Shown: one piece after another, positions 9,717 through 18,823 of the stretch
How the letters are laid out: every line of letters starts with the position of its first letter
How positions within the stretch are numbered: the first letter of the stretch is position 1
NCBI RefSeq assembly: GCF_001484605.1
Contig: NZ_CP013747.1
Coordinates: 992,001 to 1,056,000 of the forward strand
Length of the DNA: 64,000 nt
Reading direction: 5' to 3'
From: Pseudarthrobacter sulfonivorans
GTDB taxonomy: Bacteria; Actinomycetota; Actinomycetes; Actinomycetales; Micrococcaceae
The notes under the pieces: model-generated
The model's database searches: none
What the model saw: only the letters and a program-made list of their open reading frames with translations
Told to the model about the DNA's origin: nothing
Translations under genes and position numbers: made by a program

Positions 9717-11030
9717 CTATGCTATTCGGTCGATGATGAGCTGCTGGGCCGGGCGCGACCCTTCCGGGGCAACCGTGACGGCGTGTTCAAGGGATTCCTT
9801 GGCGCGTGCGAACTTTTCCGGCGTGTCCGTGAGCAGCGTCATCAGCGGCTCGCCGGCACGGACCGTGGCACCGGGCTTTGCATGCATGCGGATCCCTGCA
9901 CCGGCCTGGACGGCGTCTTCCTTGCGGGCACGTCCCGCGCCGAGGCGCCACGCCGCAACGCCCACTGCCAAGGCATCGAGCCCCACCAGGACACCGTCGG
10001 CCGGGGCGTAGATGACCTCGGATTCCTTGGCGACCGGCAGCTTGGCGCGCGGATCTCCGCCCTGCGCTTCGATCATCCGGTTCCAGACGTCCATGGCCCG
10101 GCCGTCCTTCAACGCGGCGCGCGGATCGGCGTCGTGTACGCCAGCGCAGGCCAGCATCTCTTCGGCCAGCCGGACGGTGAGTTCGACGACGTCTTCCGGG
10201 CCGCCGCCGGCCAGGACCTCCACGGATTCCTCCACTTCGATCGCGTTGCCTGCGGTGAGGCCGAGCGGGGTGCTCATGTTGGTCAGCAGCGCCACGGTGT
10301 TCACTCCCGCGTCCTTGCCGAGGGCCACCATGGTTTCGGCCAGTTCGCGTGCCCGGGCCTCGTCCTTCATAAAGGCTCCGCTGCCCACCTTCACGTCCAG
10401 TACCAGGGACCCCGTGCCTTCGGCGATCTTCTTGCTCATGATCGAGGAGGCGATGAGCGGGATCGCCTCGACCGTGCCGGTGACGTCCCGCAGTGCGTAG
10501 AGCTTCTTGTCCGCCGGCGCCAGCCCCGCCCCGGCAGCGCAGATCACGGCGCCCACGTCCTGAAGCTGCGCCATCATTTCGTCGTTGCTCAGGGCCGCCC
10601 GCCAGCCGGGGATCGATTCCAGCTTGTCCAGGGTGCCGCCGGTGTGGCCCAGCCCGCGGCCCGACAGCTGCGGCACGGCCACGCCGAACACTGCCACGAG
10701 CGGTGCCAGCGGCAGCGTGATCTTGTCCCCCACTCCCCCGGTGGAATGCTTGTCGCTGGTAGCCTTCACACCGCCGTCGGGCCGCCGGAGGCCGCCGAAG
10801 TCCATCCGTTCACCCGAGGCGATCATCGCCGCTGTCCAGCGCGAAATTTCGGCGCGGTCCATGCCGTTGAGCAGAATGGCCATGTTCAGCGCGGCCATCT
10901 GTTCGTCGGCGATGACCCCGCGGGTGTACGCGTCAATGGTCCAGTCGATCTGCTCCGGACTCAGGACGCCCCGGTCCCGCTTGGTGCGGATGATGTCGAC
11001 GGCGTCGAATGCCTCAGTTGCCTGTGTCAC
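9717..11030 (-). CDS. deoA: Thymidine (pyrimidine-nucleoside) phosphorylase
   Basis: A 437-residue phosphorolytic enzyme that converts thymidine or other pyrimidine (deoxy)nucleosides and phosphate to the base plus (deoxy)ribose 1-phosphate. It carries DKHSTGGVGDK (phosphate/substrate loop, about residues 83-93), the PQLSGRGLGHTGGTLDKLE signature (near 110), and SSIMSKKIAEG (near 190). The ATG overlaps the stop of cdd by 4 nt. With cdd and the ABC importer, it forms an uptake-and-salvage pathway: cytidine to uridine, then phosphorolysis. Confidence 0.93.
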   Translation of the reverse strand: MTQATEAFDAVDIIRTKRDRGVLSPEQIDWTIDAYTRGVIADEQMAALNMAILLNGMDRAEISRWTAAMIASGERMDFGGLRRPDGGVKATSDKHSTGGVGDKITLPLAPLVAVFGVAVPQLSGRGLGHTGGTLDKLESIPGWRAALSNDEMMAQLQDVGAVICAAGAGLAPADKKLYALRDVTGTVEAIPLIASSIMSKKIAEGTGSLVLDVKVGSGAFMKDEARARELAETMVALGKDAGVNTVALLTNMSTPLGLTAGNAIEVEESVEVLAGGGPEDVVELTVRLAEEMLACAGVHDADPRAALKDGRAMDVWNRMIEAQGGDPRAKLPVAKESEVIYAPADGVLVGLDALAVGVAAWRLGAGRARKEDAVQAGAGIRMHAKPGATVRAGEPLMTLLTDTPEKFARAKESLEHAVTVAPEGSRPAQQLIIDRIA

Positions 11031-11428
11031 CTTGGGTCCTCCAAGTTTTGGGGACCAAATGCGTCGGGCAGCACCTGGTCCATGGTTTTGATGCCTTGGG
11101 TGGTCATGAGTTCCATATCAGGCGCGCGGAATTCATAGAGGAGCTGCCGGCAGCGGCCGCACGGCATCAGCACGTTGCCGGCGGAGTCGACGCAGTAGAA
11201 GGCCCGAAGAAGCCCGCCCCCAGTCATGTGCAGGTTGCCCACGAGCGCGCATTCGGCGCAGAGTGACAGGCCGTAGCTGGCGTTCTCCACGTTGCAGCCG
11301 CTGACGATCCGCCCGTCGTCGGCGAGGGCCGCGGCCCCTACGGCGAACTTGGAGTACGGCGCATAGGCATTCTTCATGGCGCTTACGGCCGCCGTCTCAA
11401 GGGCCTGCCAGTCAACGGTCACGGCCAT
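11027..11428 (-). CDS. cdd: Cytidine deaminase
   Basis: A 133-residue homotetramer-type cytidine deaminase. The zinc and catalytic motifs are NVENASYGLSLCAEC (residues 46-60, Cys plus proton-shuttle Glu) and PCGRCRQ (89-95, two Cys ligands). The start is the ATG at 11428 (MAVTVDW), whose codon overlaps the TGA of the upstream permease (ATGA coupling). Downstream it overlaps deoA in the same way, so permease-cdd-deoA are translationally linked. Confidence 0.94.
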   Translation of the reverse strand: MAVTVDWQALETAAVSAMKNAYAPYSKFAVGAAALADDGRIVSGCNVENASYGLSLCAECALVGNLHMTGGGLLRAFYCVDSAGNVLMPCGRCRQLLYEFRAPDMELMTTQGIKTMDQVLPDAFGPQNLEDPR

Positions 11429-12753
11429 CAACCCTTGACATACGGGATGCCGCTGGCGGCCGGCGGCCTGGACCGGCCCACAAGCCCCGCGACTGCGAAC
11501 ACGGTCACCAGGTAGGGCAGCATGGCCATGAACTGGCTGGGCACCGGGGTTCCGATGATGGTCACGATGCTCTGCAGGTTGTCCGCAAAGCCGAACAGCA
11601 GGGCAGCGAAGAACGCTCCGATCGGGTTCCAGCGTCCGAAGATCAGCGCGGCGAGTGCGATGAAGCCTCGTCCACCGGAGATTTCCTTCGTGAAGCTGTC
11701 GATCGCCACGAGCGTGAAGAACGAGCCACCGATACCTGCGATGGCACCGCCCAGGGTCACGTTCCAGAAGCGAGTGGCATTGACATTGATGCCCATGGTG
11801 TCGGCGGCCTGCGGGTGTTCGCCCACAGCGCGGACCCGCAGGCCCCACTTGGTTTTGAACAGTCCAACCCAGACAACGATGACCGCGACGTACATCAGGT
11901 AGCCCACCAGCGACTGCTTGAACAGGATGGGGCCGAGGATCGGGATTCCGGAGAGGATGGGAATCTGGATGATGTCGAGGCCGGGCGGTGAGTTGAACTT
12001 GGCTTTGTCCGCCTGCATCACGGTGCTGAACAGGAAGCCGGTGACACCGGAAATCAGGACGTTGAGCACCACGCCGACGATGATCTGGTTGACCAGGTAC
12101 CTGATACTGAACAGAGCGAGCACCATGGACACCGCCGCGCCGGCCACAGTGGCCGCGAGCAGGCCCACGAAGGGGTTCTGCGTAATGCTGGCCACGATTG
12201 CCGCGGTGAAGGCGCCGCCCAGGAGTTGGCCTTCGATGGCGATGTTGACTACCCCGACCCGCTCGCAAAGCACGCCGGACAAAGAGCCGAATACCAGCGG
12301 GACGGCCAGGGTGACCGAACCGGCGATAAGTCCGGCCAGCGAAATGCTGGGCGTCCGGGCACCGCCCACTACCCAGATGAGGAAGGCTGCCACAAACAGC
12401 GCCGTAAAGGTGATGGTCAGCCAGGCCGGGGTGGGCCGGGCCTTGGTCTTCAGATAGACGGCATAGGCCGCGAGCCCAAGCATCAGGACCGAGAGGACGA
12501 TGCCACCCGCCATTGCAGGAACTTCAAGCGCGGGCAGTTGGAAAAAATCCCCGCCGGTGGAAATTCCGAACCTTGCGGTCTGCGCTGACCCCATCAGGCC
12601 AAAGAAAATAAAAGCGACGAGACCCAGTGCCGACAGCACGACGGGGGTTTTCCAGCGCACTGGTTTTCCAGATGTTGCCTGGGCCTCTTGGGCCTCGGGC
12701 GCTGTTCCGGGCGTTCCGCGTCCCGGCAGGGGCGATGTTGCTGTTGCGCTCAT
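11428..12753 (-). CDS. Nucleoside ABC transporter permease (NupQ-like)
   Basis: A 441-residue inner-membrane permease of the BPD_transp_2 family, the partner of BMP-type nucleoside-binding lipoproteins. After a soluble N-terminal stretch (about 45 residues), it has about ten hydrophobic helices; SLAGLIAGSVTLAVPLVFG and the GVVNIAIEGQLL region are typical of this family. I chose ATG 12753 (MSATATS), because the longer ORF overlaps the neighbouring permease out of frame. Start and stop both overlap the neighbours, showing tight operon coupling. Confidence 0.88.
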   Translation of the reverse strand: MSATATSPLPGRGTPGTAPEAQEAQATSGKPVRWKTPVVLSALGLVAFIFFGLMGSAQTARFGISTGGDFFQLPALEVPAMAGGIVLSVLMLGLAAYAVYLKTKARPTPAWLTITFTALFVAAFLIWVVGGARTPSISLAGLIAGSVTLAVPLVFGSLSGVLCERVGVVNIAIEGQLLGGAFTAAIVASITQNPFVGLLAATVAGAAVSMVLALFSIRYLVNQIIVGVVLNVLISGVTGFLFSTVMQADKAKFNSPPGLDIIQIPILSGIPILGPILFKQSLVGYLMYVAVIVVWVGLFKTKWGLRVRAVGEHPQAADTMGINVNATRFWNVTLGGAIAGIGGSFFTLVAIDSFTKEISGGRGFIALAALIFGRWNPIGAFFAALLFGFADNLQSIVTIIGTPVPSQFMAMLPYLVTVFAVAGLVGRSRPPAASGIPYVKG

Positions 12754-14117
12754 GCTGCGCCTCCGGTGGTTGCTGCCTGCTGGGACTTCCCGGCCTTGGC
12801 CGGCTTCTTGCGGCGGGGGTTCAACCCGAAGACTGCCCGCACAAGCGGCGGAGCCGCGATAAAGAGGACAATCAGCGACTGGACCACAAGGACAATGTCG
12901 ATGGGCGTTCCGGTCTGGATCTGCATCTGCGCGGCACCGGCGCGGAAGGCGCCGAACAGCAAGCCGGCAGCGAAGGTGCCCCACGGCGTCGAACGCCCCA
13001 GCAGCGCCACCGTGATGGCGTCAAACCCGTACGTTGCCGCGACCCCATCCGTGAGGACCTTTTCCGTCCCGGCCACCTGCGCCACGCCGGACATGCCGGC
13101 GAGTGCGCCGGCTATTGCCATGACCAGGATGGTGGACCGCGAAACGTTGATGCCGGCGGTCAGCGCGGCCTTCGGGTTGGCCCCGACAGCCCGGAATTCA
13201 AAGCCGACGGTGGACCGGTTCAGCAGCCACCACACCAGGACAGTGGCCGCGATGGCCAGGACGAAGCCCAGGTGCAGCCGATACTGGGAGCCGAAAATCT
13301 GCGGGTAGATTGCCGTTGGATCCAGGATGGGCGAGATCGGGTTGGACTCCCCCGGCCGCTGGAACGCCGGCGTGTTCAGCAAGTACCGCAGGAAGTAGAG
13401 GGCGATGTAGTTGAACATGATGGTCAGGATGACTTCGTGGGCACCCGTCCGGGCCTTGAGGAGGCCAACCAGGCCACCCCAGAGGGCTCCGCCTACAAGG
13501 CCTGCAACCAGCACCAGCAACAGGTGCAGGCCGAGGGGAAGGTTCAGGGCAAAACCAACCCAGGCCGCGAGGATACCGGCCATGATGATCTGTCCCTGGG
13601 CACCAATGTTGAACAGGCCCGCCCGGAACGCGAGGGCAACGCCCAGGCCCGCCGTGATAAGCGGTGTCGCGATGGTGAGGGTCTCCATCAGGGGCGCGAA
13701 CTGGACGGCGAGGCTGGAACCTCTGGGGTTGAAGACGGACCCCTGGAACAGCGCTACGTAGGACCGGGTGGCGGAGTTCCACACTGCCGAGAAGAAATCT
13801 GTGGGCCGTGCAAACAGGTACCCCGACGCGGTGCTGACGCGCTCGTCCGTGGCGGCAATCAGCAGCCCGCCGATCACGAGCGCCAGCAGCACGGCTAGGA
13901 CCGAGACCGTCCCGTTGCCGGTGAATATTTTCCGCATGAGGGTGTCCGGGCCGCCGGGAAGTTTCCCGCTTTGGGCGGTGACGGGCACTGCCGACGGGCT
14001 GATGGCGCCGCCGGCCGTGTCGACGGCCGCCAGAGCGGCGGTTTCTTCCGCCGCTACGCTCTGTTCGTGCGGTTTCGCGGGCTGGCCGGCATGTTTGGGG
14101 TGATGCTCTTCAGGCAT
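12750..14117 (-). CDS. Nucleoside ABC transporter permease (NupP-like)
   Basis: A 455-residue permease of the BPD_transp_2 family, the second half of the heterodimeric channel. The first 90 residues are soluble and rich in His, Pro and Ala. They are followed by about nine hydrophobic helices, with FNIGAQGQIIMAGI near residue 180 as the family signature. ATG 14117 is chosen (MPEEHHPKH), because AAGGAGG lies 6 nt before it, while the ORF's first codon lacks such a site. It overlaps the ATPase gene by 8 nt. Confidence 0.88.
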   Translation of the reverse strand: MPEEHHPKHAGQPAKPHEQSVAAEETAALAAVDTAGGAISPSAVPVTAQSGKLPGGPDTLMRKIFTGNGTVSVLAVLLALVIGGLLIAATDERVSTASGYLFARPTDFFSAVWNSATRSYVALFQGSVFNPRGSSLAVQFAPLMETLTIATPLITAGLGVALAFRAGLFNIGAQGQIIMAGILAAWVGFALNLPLGLHLLLVLVAGLVGGALWGGLVGLLKARTGAHEVILTIMFNYIALYFLRYLLNTPAFQRPGESNPISPILDPTAIYPQIFGSQYRLHLGFVLAIAATVLVWWLLNRSTVGFEFRAVGANPKAALTAGINVSRSTILVMAIAGALAGMSGVAQVAGTEKVLTDGVAATYGFDAITVALLGRSTPWGTFAAGLLFGAFRAGAAQMQIQTGTPIDIVLVVQSLIVLFIAAPPLVRAVFGLNPRRKKPAKAGKSQQAATTGGAA

Positions 14118-15747
14118 TGTCGCCTCCTTCGGGGCTGGAGGCTGCACGGCGTTCTGCGGCAGCGTCATCCTTCGTGTCGGCCGGGGGCGTTTCAGTGGAT
14201 GGCGTGTCAGCTTTCACCGGGCCGGCGTGGTCAGCGCCGGCAGCGTCTTCCGCGGAGATCCCTGCCATCATCAGGCCCAGGACATCGCGCCCGGTGCCGG
14301 CGGGGACGATTCCCACCAGCTTGCCCTTGTACAGCACGGCGATCCGGTCGGCGAGTTCCATGACCTCATCCAGCTCGGTGGAGATGATCATGACCGGTGT
14401 ACCCTGATCCCGTTCAGCCACGATCCGCTTGTGCAGGAACTCGATGGACCCGACGTCCACACCGCGGGTGGGCTGCGAGGCGATAAAGAGGCGCAGCGGC
14501 CGGGACAGTTCCCGCGCCATGACCATCTTTTGCTGGTTGCCGCCCGAGAGGGTGCCTGCGGCCAGGAGGCCCGAGGGCGTCCGGACATCGAACTCGTCGA
14601 TCCGCGATTTCGCGTTCTCCAGGACCTTCGCCGGGCTCATGCTGATGCCCTTGGCGAACGGCGGCTGGTCGTACCGGTCAAGCACAAGGTTCTCAGCGAT
14701 CGAGAACGTGCCGATGAGGCCGTCAACGGACCGGTCTTCCGGGACGAAGCCGACGCCGGAGTTGAGGACGTCCTTCACGCTGCGGCCAACGAGCTCCACG
14801 TTGTCCAGGAGGATGGAGCCGTGGACGCGCTCCTGCAGACCAAGGATGGCCTCGGTGAGCTCGGTCTGGCCGTTGCCCTGGACGCCCGCGACGGCAAGGA
14901 TCTCGCCACGGGCAATGTCGAAGCTGATGCTGTCAACGGTGTGCTGCCCGTTCGGAGCGATGACGGTGAGGTCCTTGACCTGGAAGGTCTTCTCTAAGGG
15001 CTTGGCGGGGGCCTTGTCCAGTGTGAGGCTGACGGCGCGGCCCACCATCATGGAGGCCAGCGCCGTGGTGGAGTCGCCTGGGTCGGCGGACCCCACTACC
15101 TTGCCGCGCCGGATCACGGTGATGGTGTCCGACACCGCTTTCACCTCGCGCAACTTGTGCGAGATGAACACGATCGATGTGCCGCCGGACTTGAGTTGGC
15201 GCATGATGTCCAGCAGCTCGTCGGTTTCCTGCGGCGTCAGCACTGCCGTTGGTTCATCCAGGATCAGGACCCTGGCGTCACGGACCAGGGCCTTGATGAT
15301 TTCCACGCGCTGCTGGACACCGACGGGCAGGTCCTCAACGAGGGCGTCCGGATCGACGTCGAACCCATAGCGGTCCGAGATTTCCTTGATCTTGCGGCGC
15401 GTGTCTTCCAGGTTGAGGAAGCCACCGGCCTTGGTGGTCTCGGCTCCAAGGGCCACGTTCTCGGCAACTGTGAAGACCGGCACCAGCATAAAGTGCTGGT
15501 GCACCATGCCGATGCCAGCGGCCATGGCGTCGCCGGGACCGCGGAAGGAAACAGGTTTGTCGTCCACGAGGATTTCGCCTTCGGTGGGCTCGTAAAGCCC
15601 GTACAGCACATTCATCAGGGTGGATTTGCCGGCCCCGTTCTCGCCCAGCAGACAGTGGATCTGTCCAGGTTCAACCACCACGTCTATGTGATCGTTGGCG
15701 AGCAGGGAGCCGAAGCGTTTGGTGATCCCTCTGAGTTCAAGTTTCAA
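14110..15747 (-). CDS. Nucleoside ABC transporter ATP-binding protein (NupO-like, duplicated ATPase)
   Basis: A fused tandem ABC ATPase (about 545 residues) that powers the two permeases. The first domain has Walker [10 protein letters not shown], signature LPVGVQQRVEI and Walker [12 protein letters not shown]. The second has the degenerate loop GVQGNGQTEL, signature [15 protein letters not shown] and a late Walker B-like segment. No ATG fits the conserved N terminus (KLELRGITKRFG), so the likely start is TTG at 15747; another TTG lies 12 nt upstream. The C-terminal 50 residues are an acidic, low-complexity extension. A terminator-like hairpin separates it from the binding-protein gene. Confidence 0.88.
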   Translation of the reverse strand: MKLELRGITKRFGSLLANDHIDVVVEPGQIHCLLGENGAGKSTLMNVLYGLYEPTEGEILVDDKPVSFRGPGDAMAAGIGMVHQHFMLVPVFTVAENVALGAETTKAGGFLNLEDTRRKIKEISDRYGFDVDPDALVEDLPVGVQQRVEIIKALVRDARVLILDEPTAVLTPQETDELLDIMRQLKSGGTSIVFISHKLREVKAVSDTITVIRRGKVVGSADPGDSTTALASMMVGRAVSLTLDKAPAKPLEKTFQVKDLTVIAPNGQHTVDSISFDIARGEILAVAGVQGNGQTELTEAILGLQERVHGSILLDNVELVGRSVKDVLNSGVGFVPEDRSVDGLIGTFSIAENLVLDRYDQPPFAKGISMSPAKVLENAKSRIDEFDVRTPSGLLAAGTLSGGNQQKMVMARELSRPLRLFIASQPTRGVDVGSIEFLHKRIVAERDQGTPVMIISTELDEVMELADRIAVLYKGKLVGIVPAGTGRDVLGLMMAGISAEDAAGADHAGPVKADTPSTETPPADTKDDAAAERRAASSPEGGDNA

Positions 15748-15864
15748 AACTCTGACCAATCTCGAAGCGTCCGTAATCGAACCGGACGGGATATATGGCT
15801 GCAGCACCAGCCTAGTGCCTGCAGTTCCGGGTGGGCGGTCTTGCCGTGGAGTGAACTCCAACGA

Positions 15865-15912
15865 AAAGCGCCACCACCCGGCCAGTCAGTGACCATCCGG
15901 GGGTGGCGCTTT
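15865..15912 (-). terminator. Hairpin between BMP lipoprotein and ABC ATPase genes (attenuator candidate)
   Basis: Imperfect 16-bp inverted repeat (15865-15881 with 15897-15912, one bulged base) followed on the minus strand by TTTTCG. It lies directly 3' of the binding-protein gene and inside the presumed operon, so it may partly terminate transcription and give more binding protein than ATPase and permease. Confidence 0.65.
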
Positions 15913-15923
15913 AGCGAGGGAGA

Positions 15924-17030
15924 CTAAGCCTTGGGGCTTGCTGCAGACTCGACCTTAACCTTGCCGTCCACGATGTCCTTCTTGAGCTGGTCCAGTTCGG
16001 ACTTCAGATCGGCTGGGACCTGGGAGTCGAAGCTGTGGAACGGGGCCAACTGGACGCCGTCGTTCGCCAGTGTGCCGACGTACGGGGTGTTGGTGAACTT
16101 GCCTTCCTTGTCTTCCTTGACCACGGTCTGTACAGCCTCGCCCATAAGCTTCATGACCGAGGACAGCATGATGTCCTTGTATTCCGGTGCAGTGAGGAAG
16201 CCATCGGAGTCAACCCAGATGAGCTTGACGTCCTTGCCGGCCGCCTTCGCTTCGGTCAACGCTGCGCCGGCGCCCTTGCCCACCGGGCCAGCCACGGGCA
16301 TCACGATGTCCGCGCCCTGGTCCAGGAAGTTCTGGGTGAGCTGCTTGCCGACGTCCTGCTTGGTAAAGTCGCCGGTGAAGCTTCCGTCCTGTGCAGCCTT
16401 GTCCCAGCCGAGGACCTTGACACTGGTGCCCTTTTTCTCGTTGTAGTACTTGACGCCGTCGGCGTAGCCGTCCATGAAGATGGTGACCGTGGGGATCTTG
16501 ATGCCGCCGAAGGTGGCCACGGTTCCGGTCTTGGTGGTGCCTGCAGCGAGGTACCCGGCCAGGAAGGCAGCCTGGGCGGTGTCGTAGATGATGGGCTTGA
16601 CGTTGCTGAGCGGCGGGTTGTAGCCGAAGTCGATGATCGCGAAGTGGCTGTCCGGGTTTGCCGCGGCCTGGGTCTTGGTGGCGTCACCAAGCAGGAAGCC
16701 GATGGTCAAAGTGAGGTCGCAGCCGGCGGTGACCATGGCACGGAGGTTCGGCTCAAAATCGTTGTTGCTCTGGGATTCAACCTGGTTGACTTTGATGCCC
16801 AGCTCGGTTTCAGCCTTCTTCAGGCCCTCATATGAGGACTGGTTGAACGACTGGTCATCGAATCCGCCGGAGTCGGAGACGATGCAGCTGGTGTAGTCCG
16901 TGGCCGTCGCGGTGGGGCTGCCGGCTTCGGGAGGCGCACCGCAGCTGGTCAGCAGGAGTGCGGTAGCACCCATGGTGGCCACGCTAGCAACTGAACCGCG
17001 CTTAAGGTATGCACGCAGTGATGTCTTCAA
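15924..17030 (-). CDS. BMP family nucleoside-binding lipoprotein (NupN-like)
   Basis: A 368-residue extracytoplasmic lipoprotein of the BMP/PnrA family that captures nucleosides for the downstream ABC transporter. The signal peptide ends in the lipobox LLTSC (Cys about residue 30). The mature protein opens with the family motif CIVSDSGGFDDQSFNQSSYEG (about residues 48-68), the nucleoside-binding aspartate region. The start is TTG at 17030, with GGAGG 5 nt upstream; no ATG is available in frame at that place. First gene of the uptake and salvage operon. Confidence 0.92.
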   Translation of the reverse strand: MKTSLRAYLKRGSVASVATMGATALLLTSCGAPPEAGSPTATATDYTSCIVSDSGGFDDQSFNQSSYEGLKKAETELGIKVNQVESQSNNDFEPNLRAMVTAGCDLTLTIGFLLGDATKTQAAANPDSHFAIIDFGYNPPLSNVKPIIYDTAQAAFLAGYLAAGTTKTGTVATFGGIKIPTVTIFMDGYADGVKYYNEKKGTSVKVLGWDKAAQDGSFTGDFTKQDVGKQLTQNFLDQGADIVMPVAGPVGKGAGAALTEAKAAGKDVKLIWVDSDGFLTAPEYKDIMLSSVMKLMGEAVQTVVKEDKEGKFTNTPYVGTLANDGVQLAPFHSFDSQVPADLKSELDQLKKDIVDGKVKVESAASPKA

Positions 17031-17261
17031 GATTCCTCCAGGATGAAGAGAGATGCGCTACGACGTGAATTCAATGAGTGTCTGTTTCAACCCTGAAATT
17101 CTGTTTTCACTGACGGTCCGCAGCACTGCGCCGAAGCGCTCTGATAGAACCAACATTAGTGGCCTGCAGCACATCTGCTACCACATTGGAGCCGGATCCT
17201 GAGGATTGTTGAGAATTTGTTACCAACCAGTAGAAGACGGCGGTTCCGTCCTTTCCCATTA

Positions 17262-17317
17262 AGCGCGAACGGACACTTGGGGCCCGCCCGGCGGGGCCTC
17301 AAGTGTCCGTTCGCGCT
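17262..17317. repeat. Long palindromic intergenic repeat (GTGTCCGTTCGCGC family)
   Basis: An inverted repeat with 18-nt arms (17262-17279 and 17300-17317) extending into a GC-rich stem. The arm carries the 16-nt core AAGTGTCCGTTCGCGC, which recurs as direct repeats at 19391-19406 and 19422-19437. It sits 10 nt 3' of the oxidoreductase gene but has no T-tract, so it reads as a dispersed repeat more than a classical terminator. The rest of 17031-17261 holds the leader of the binding-protein gene and no gene I can support. Confidence 0.75.
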
Positions 17318-17327
17318 GGTGGGGAGC

Positions 17328-18350
17328 TTAGAGGCGCACCAGCATCTTGCCGGTGTTCGCGCCGTCGAGCAGATCCATGAAGGCCTGGGGCGCATTCTCC
17401 AGTCCGTCCACCACGGTCTCGTCATACCGGACTGAACCTTCCGCCAGCCAGGCTGACATCTTGCCGAAGAATTCAGCGCTGTGCTGGCGCTGTCCGCTGA
17501 CCAGGAACCCCCGCAGGGTGAGCTGCTTGCCGATGGCAAGGGCGAGGTTCCGCGGCGCCGGCGTGGGTTCGGTGGAGTTGTACTGGGCTATCGCGCCGCA
17601 CATGGCCACACGGCCGCCCACATTCAGGACCGCCAGGGCAGCCTCCAGCTGATCGCCACCCACGTTGTCGAAATACACGTCGATACCTGCGGGTCCTGCG
17701 GCCTGGACAAGCTGTTCCCGCACAGGCCCGTCGTTGTAGTTGAACGCGGCGTCGAAGCCCAGTTCCAGGAGCCGGGCCACTTTCTCCGCGGTTCCCGCGC
17801 TGCCGATGACCCTGGAAGCGCCCATTGCCTTGGCGATCTGGCCCACAAGAGAGCCCACGGCACCCGCCGCACCTGACACGAACACGGCATCGCCGGGTTT
17901 GAACTCCGCCACTTTGAGCAGGCCGGCGTACGCCGTCAGGCCGGTCATGCCCAGCGCTCCGAGGAACGCCGACGCCGGCGCAAGGTCTGTGCGGGCAACC
18001 GAGGTTGCGTCTGCCTCCAGGACCGCGAATTCCCGCCAGCCCAGTTGATGGACGACGGCGTCCCCCACCTTCCGCCCCTCGGCCCTGGACGCGATGACCT
18101 CACCGATGGCGCCGCCGTCGAGCGCTGCGTCCAGAGCGAACGGGGCCGAGTACGACTTGACGTCGTTCATACGGCCGCGCATGTAGGGGTCCACGGAGAT
18201 GTAGAGGTTGCGGACCAGGATCTGGCCGTCCTGAAGCTCCGGCAGCGGTGACTCTGCCAGCCGGAAGTTCTCGGGACCGGGACGCCCTACCGGACGCGAG
18301 GCCAGGCGGATTTCGCGGCTGGATGATGGCAGTGCCGTTGTCACGCTCAT
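17328..18350 (-). CDS. NADP-dependent medium-chain oxidoreductase (alkenal/one reductase-like)
   Basis: A 340-residue zinc-independent member of the MDR superfamily, resembling 2-alkenal reductases, leukotriene B4 dehydrogenase and CurA. It reduces activated double bonds with NADPH. Visible features are VDPYMRGRMND (near residue 52), GMTGLTAYAGLL (near 135) and the Rossmann motif SGAAGAVGSLVGQIA (near 160). The AAxxGxxG spacing and lack of zinc-binding Cys clusters support the zinc-free subgroup. Its ATG overlaps the stop of ohr (ATGA), placing it in the ohrR-ohr stress operon, where it could detoxify aldehydes formed from lipid peroxides (inference). Confidence 0.88.
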   Translation of the reverse strand: MSVTTALPSSSREIRLASRPVGRPGPENFRLAESPLPELQDGQILVRNLYISVDPYMRGRMNDVKSYSAPFALDAALDGGAIGEVIASRAEGRKVGDAVVHQLGWREFAVLEADATSVARTDLAPASAFLGALGMTGLTAYAGLLKVAEFKPGDAVFVSGAAGAVGSLVGQIAKAMGASRVIGSAGTAEKVARLLELGFDAAFNYNDGPVREQLVQAAGPAGIDVYFDNVGGDQLEAALAVLNVGGRVAMCGAIAQYNSTEPTPAPRNLALAIGKQLTLRGFLVSGQRQHSAEFFGKMSAWLAEGSVRYDETVVDGLENAPQAFMDLLDGANTGKMLVRL

Positions 18351-18778
18351 GCTGCGAACTCCAGGATCTTGATGTCCACGGTCATGTTTCCGCGGGTGGC
18401 GTTGGAATAGGGGCAGATCTGATGCGCTTTGGCCACCAGGGACTCGGCCGTGGCGAGATCCAGGGCCGGAAGCGCGATCTCCAGTTCAGCAGCGAGGCCG
18501 TAGCCCACGCCGTCGTTCAGGGCGCCAAAGTGGATCTTGGCCGCCACGGCTGAGTCGGTCAGGTCCGCGCGCTCCTTGCGCCCCACGAGGCGGAGCGCCG
18601 AGTGGAAGCATGCCGCGTAACCGGCGGCAAAGAGCTGCTCCGGGTTGGTTCCCTGGCCGTCACCGCCCAGCTCCACGGGGCTGGCAAGACTGACATCCAG
18701 CTTGCCGTCATTGGTGCGTGCGTTGCCGTCGCGGCCTTCGCCGGAAGCCAGGGCCTCGGCAGTGTAGAGAGTCTTCAT
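18347..18778 (-). CDS. ohr: Organic hydroperoxide resistance protein (Ohr peroxidase)
   Basis: A 143-residue thiol peroxidase of the OsmC/Ohr family that reduces organic and fatty-acid hydroperoxides. The first catalytic cysteine lies in AAGYAACFHSALR (about residues 51-63) and the second in AHQICPYSNATRG (about 120-132), which marks Ohr and not OsmC proper. LGGDGQGTNPEQLFAAGYA is the family signature. It lies 45 nt downstream of the MarR-type regulator and overlaps the next gene by 4 nt. Confidence 0.95.
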   Translation of the reverse strand: MKTLYTAEALASGEGRDGNARTNDGKLDVSLASPVELGGDGQGTNPEQLFAAGYAACFHSALRLVGRKERADLTDSAVAAKIHFGALNDGVGYGLAAELEIALPALDLATAESLVAKAHQICPYSNATRGNMTVDIKILEFAA

Positions 18779-18823
18779 AGGTGGTCCGTCCTGTTGGATG
18801 TGGATAACGGAAATCTTGGGCGC

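Noticed and set aside
11027..12268. 413-codon minus-strand frame reading through cdd
   Set aside because: The first 280 codons are an out-of-frame reading of the permease gene; only the last 133 codons (from 11428) are cytidine deaminase.
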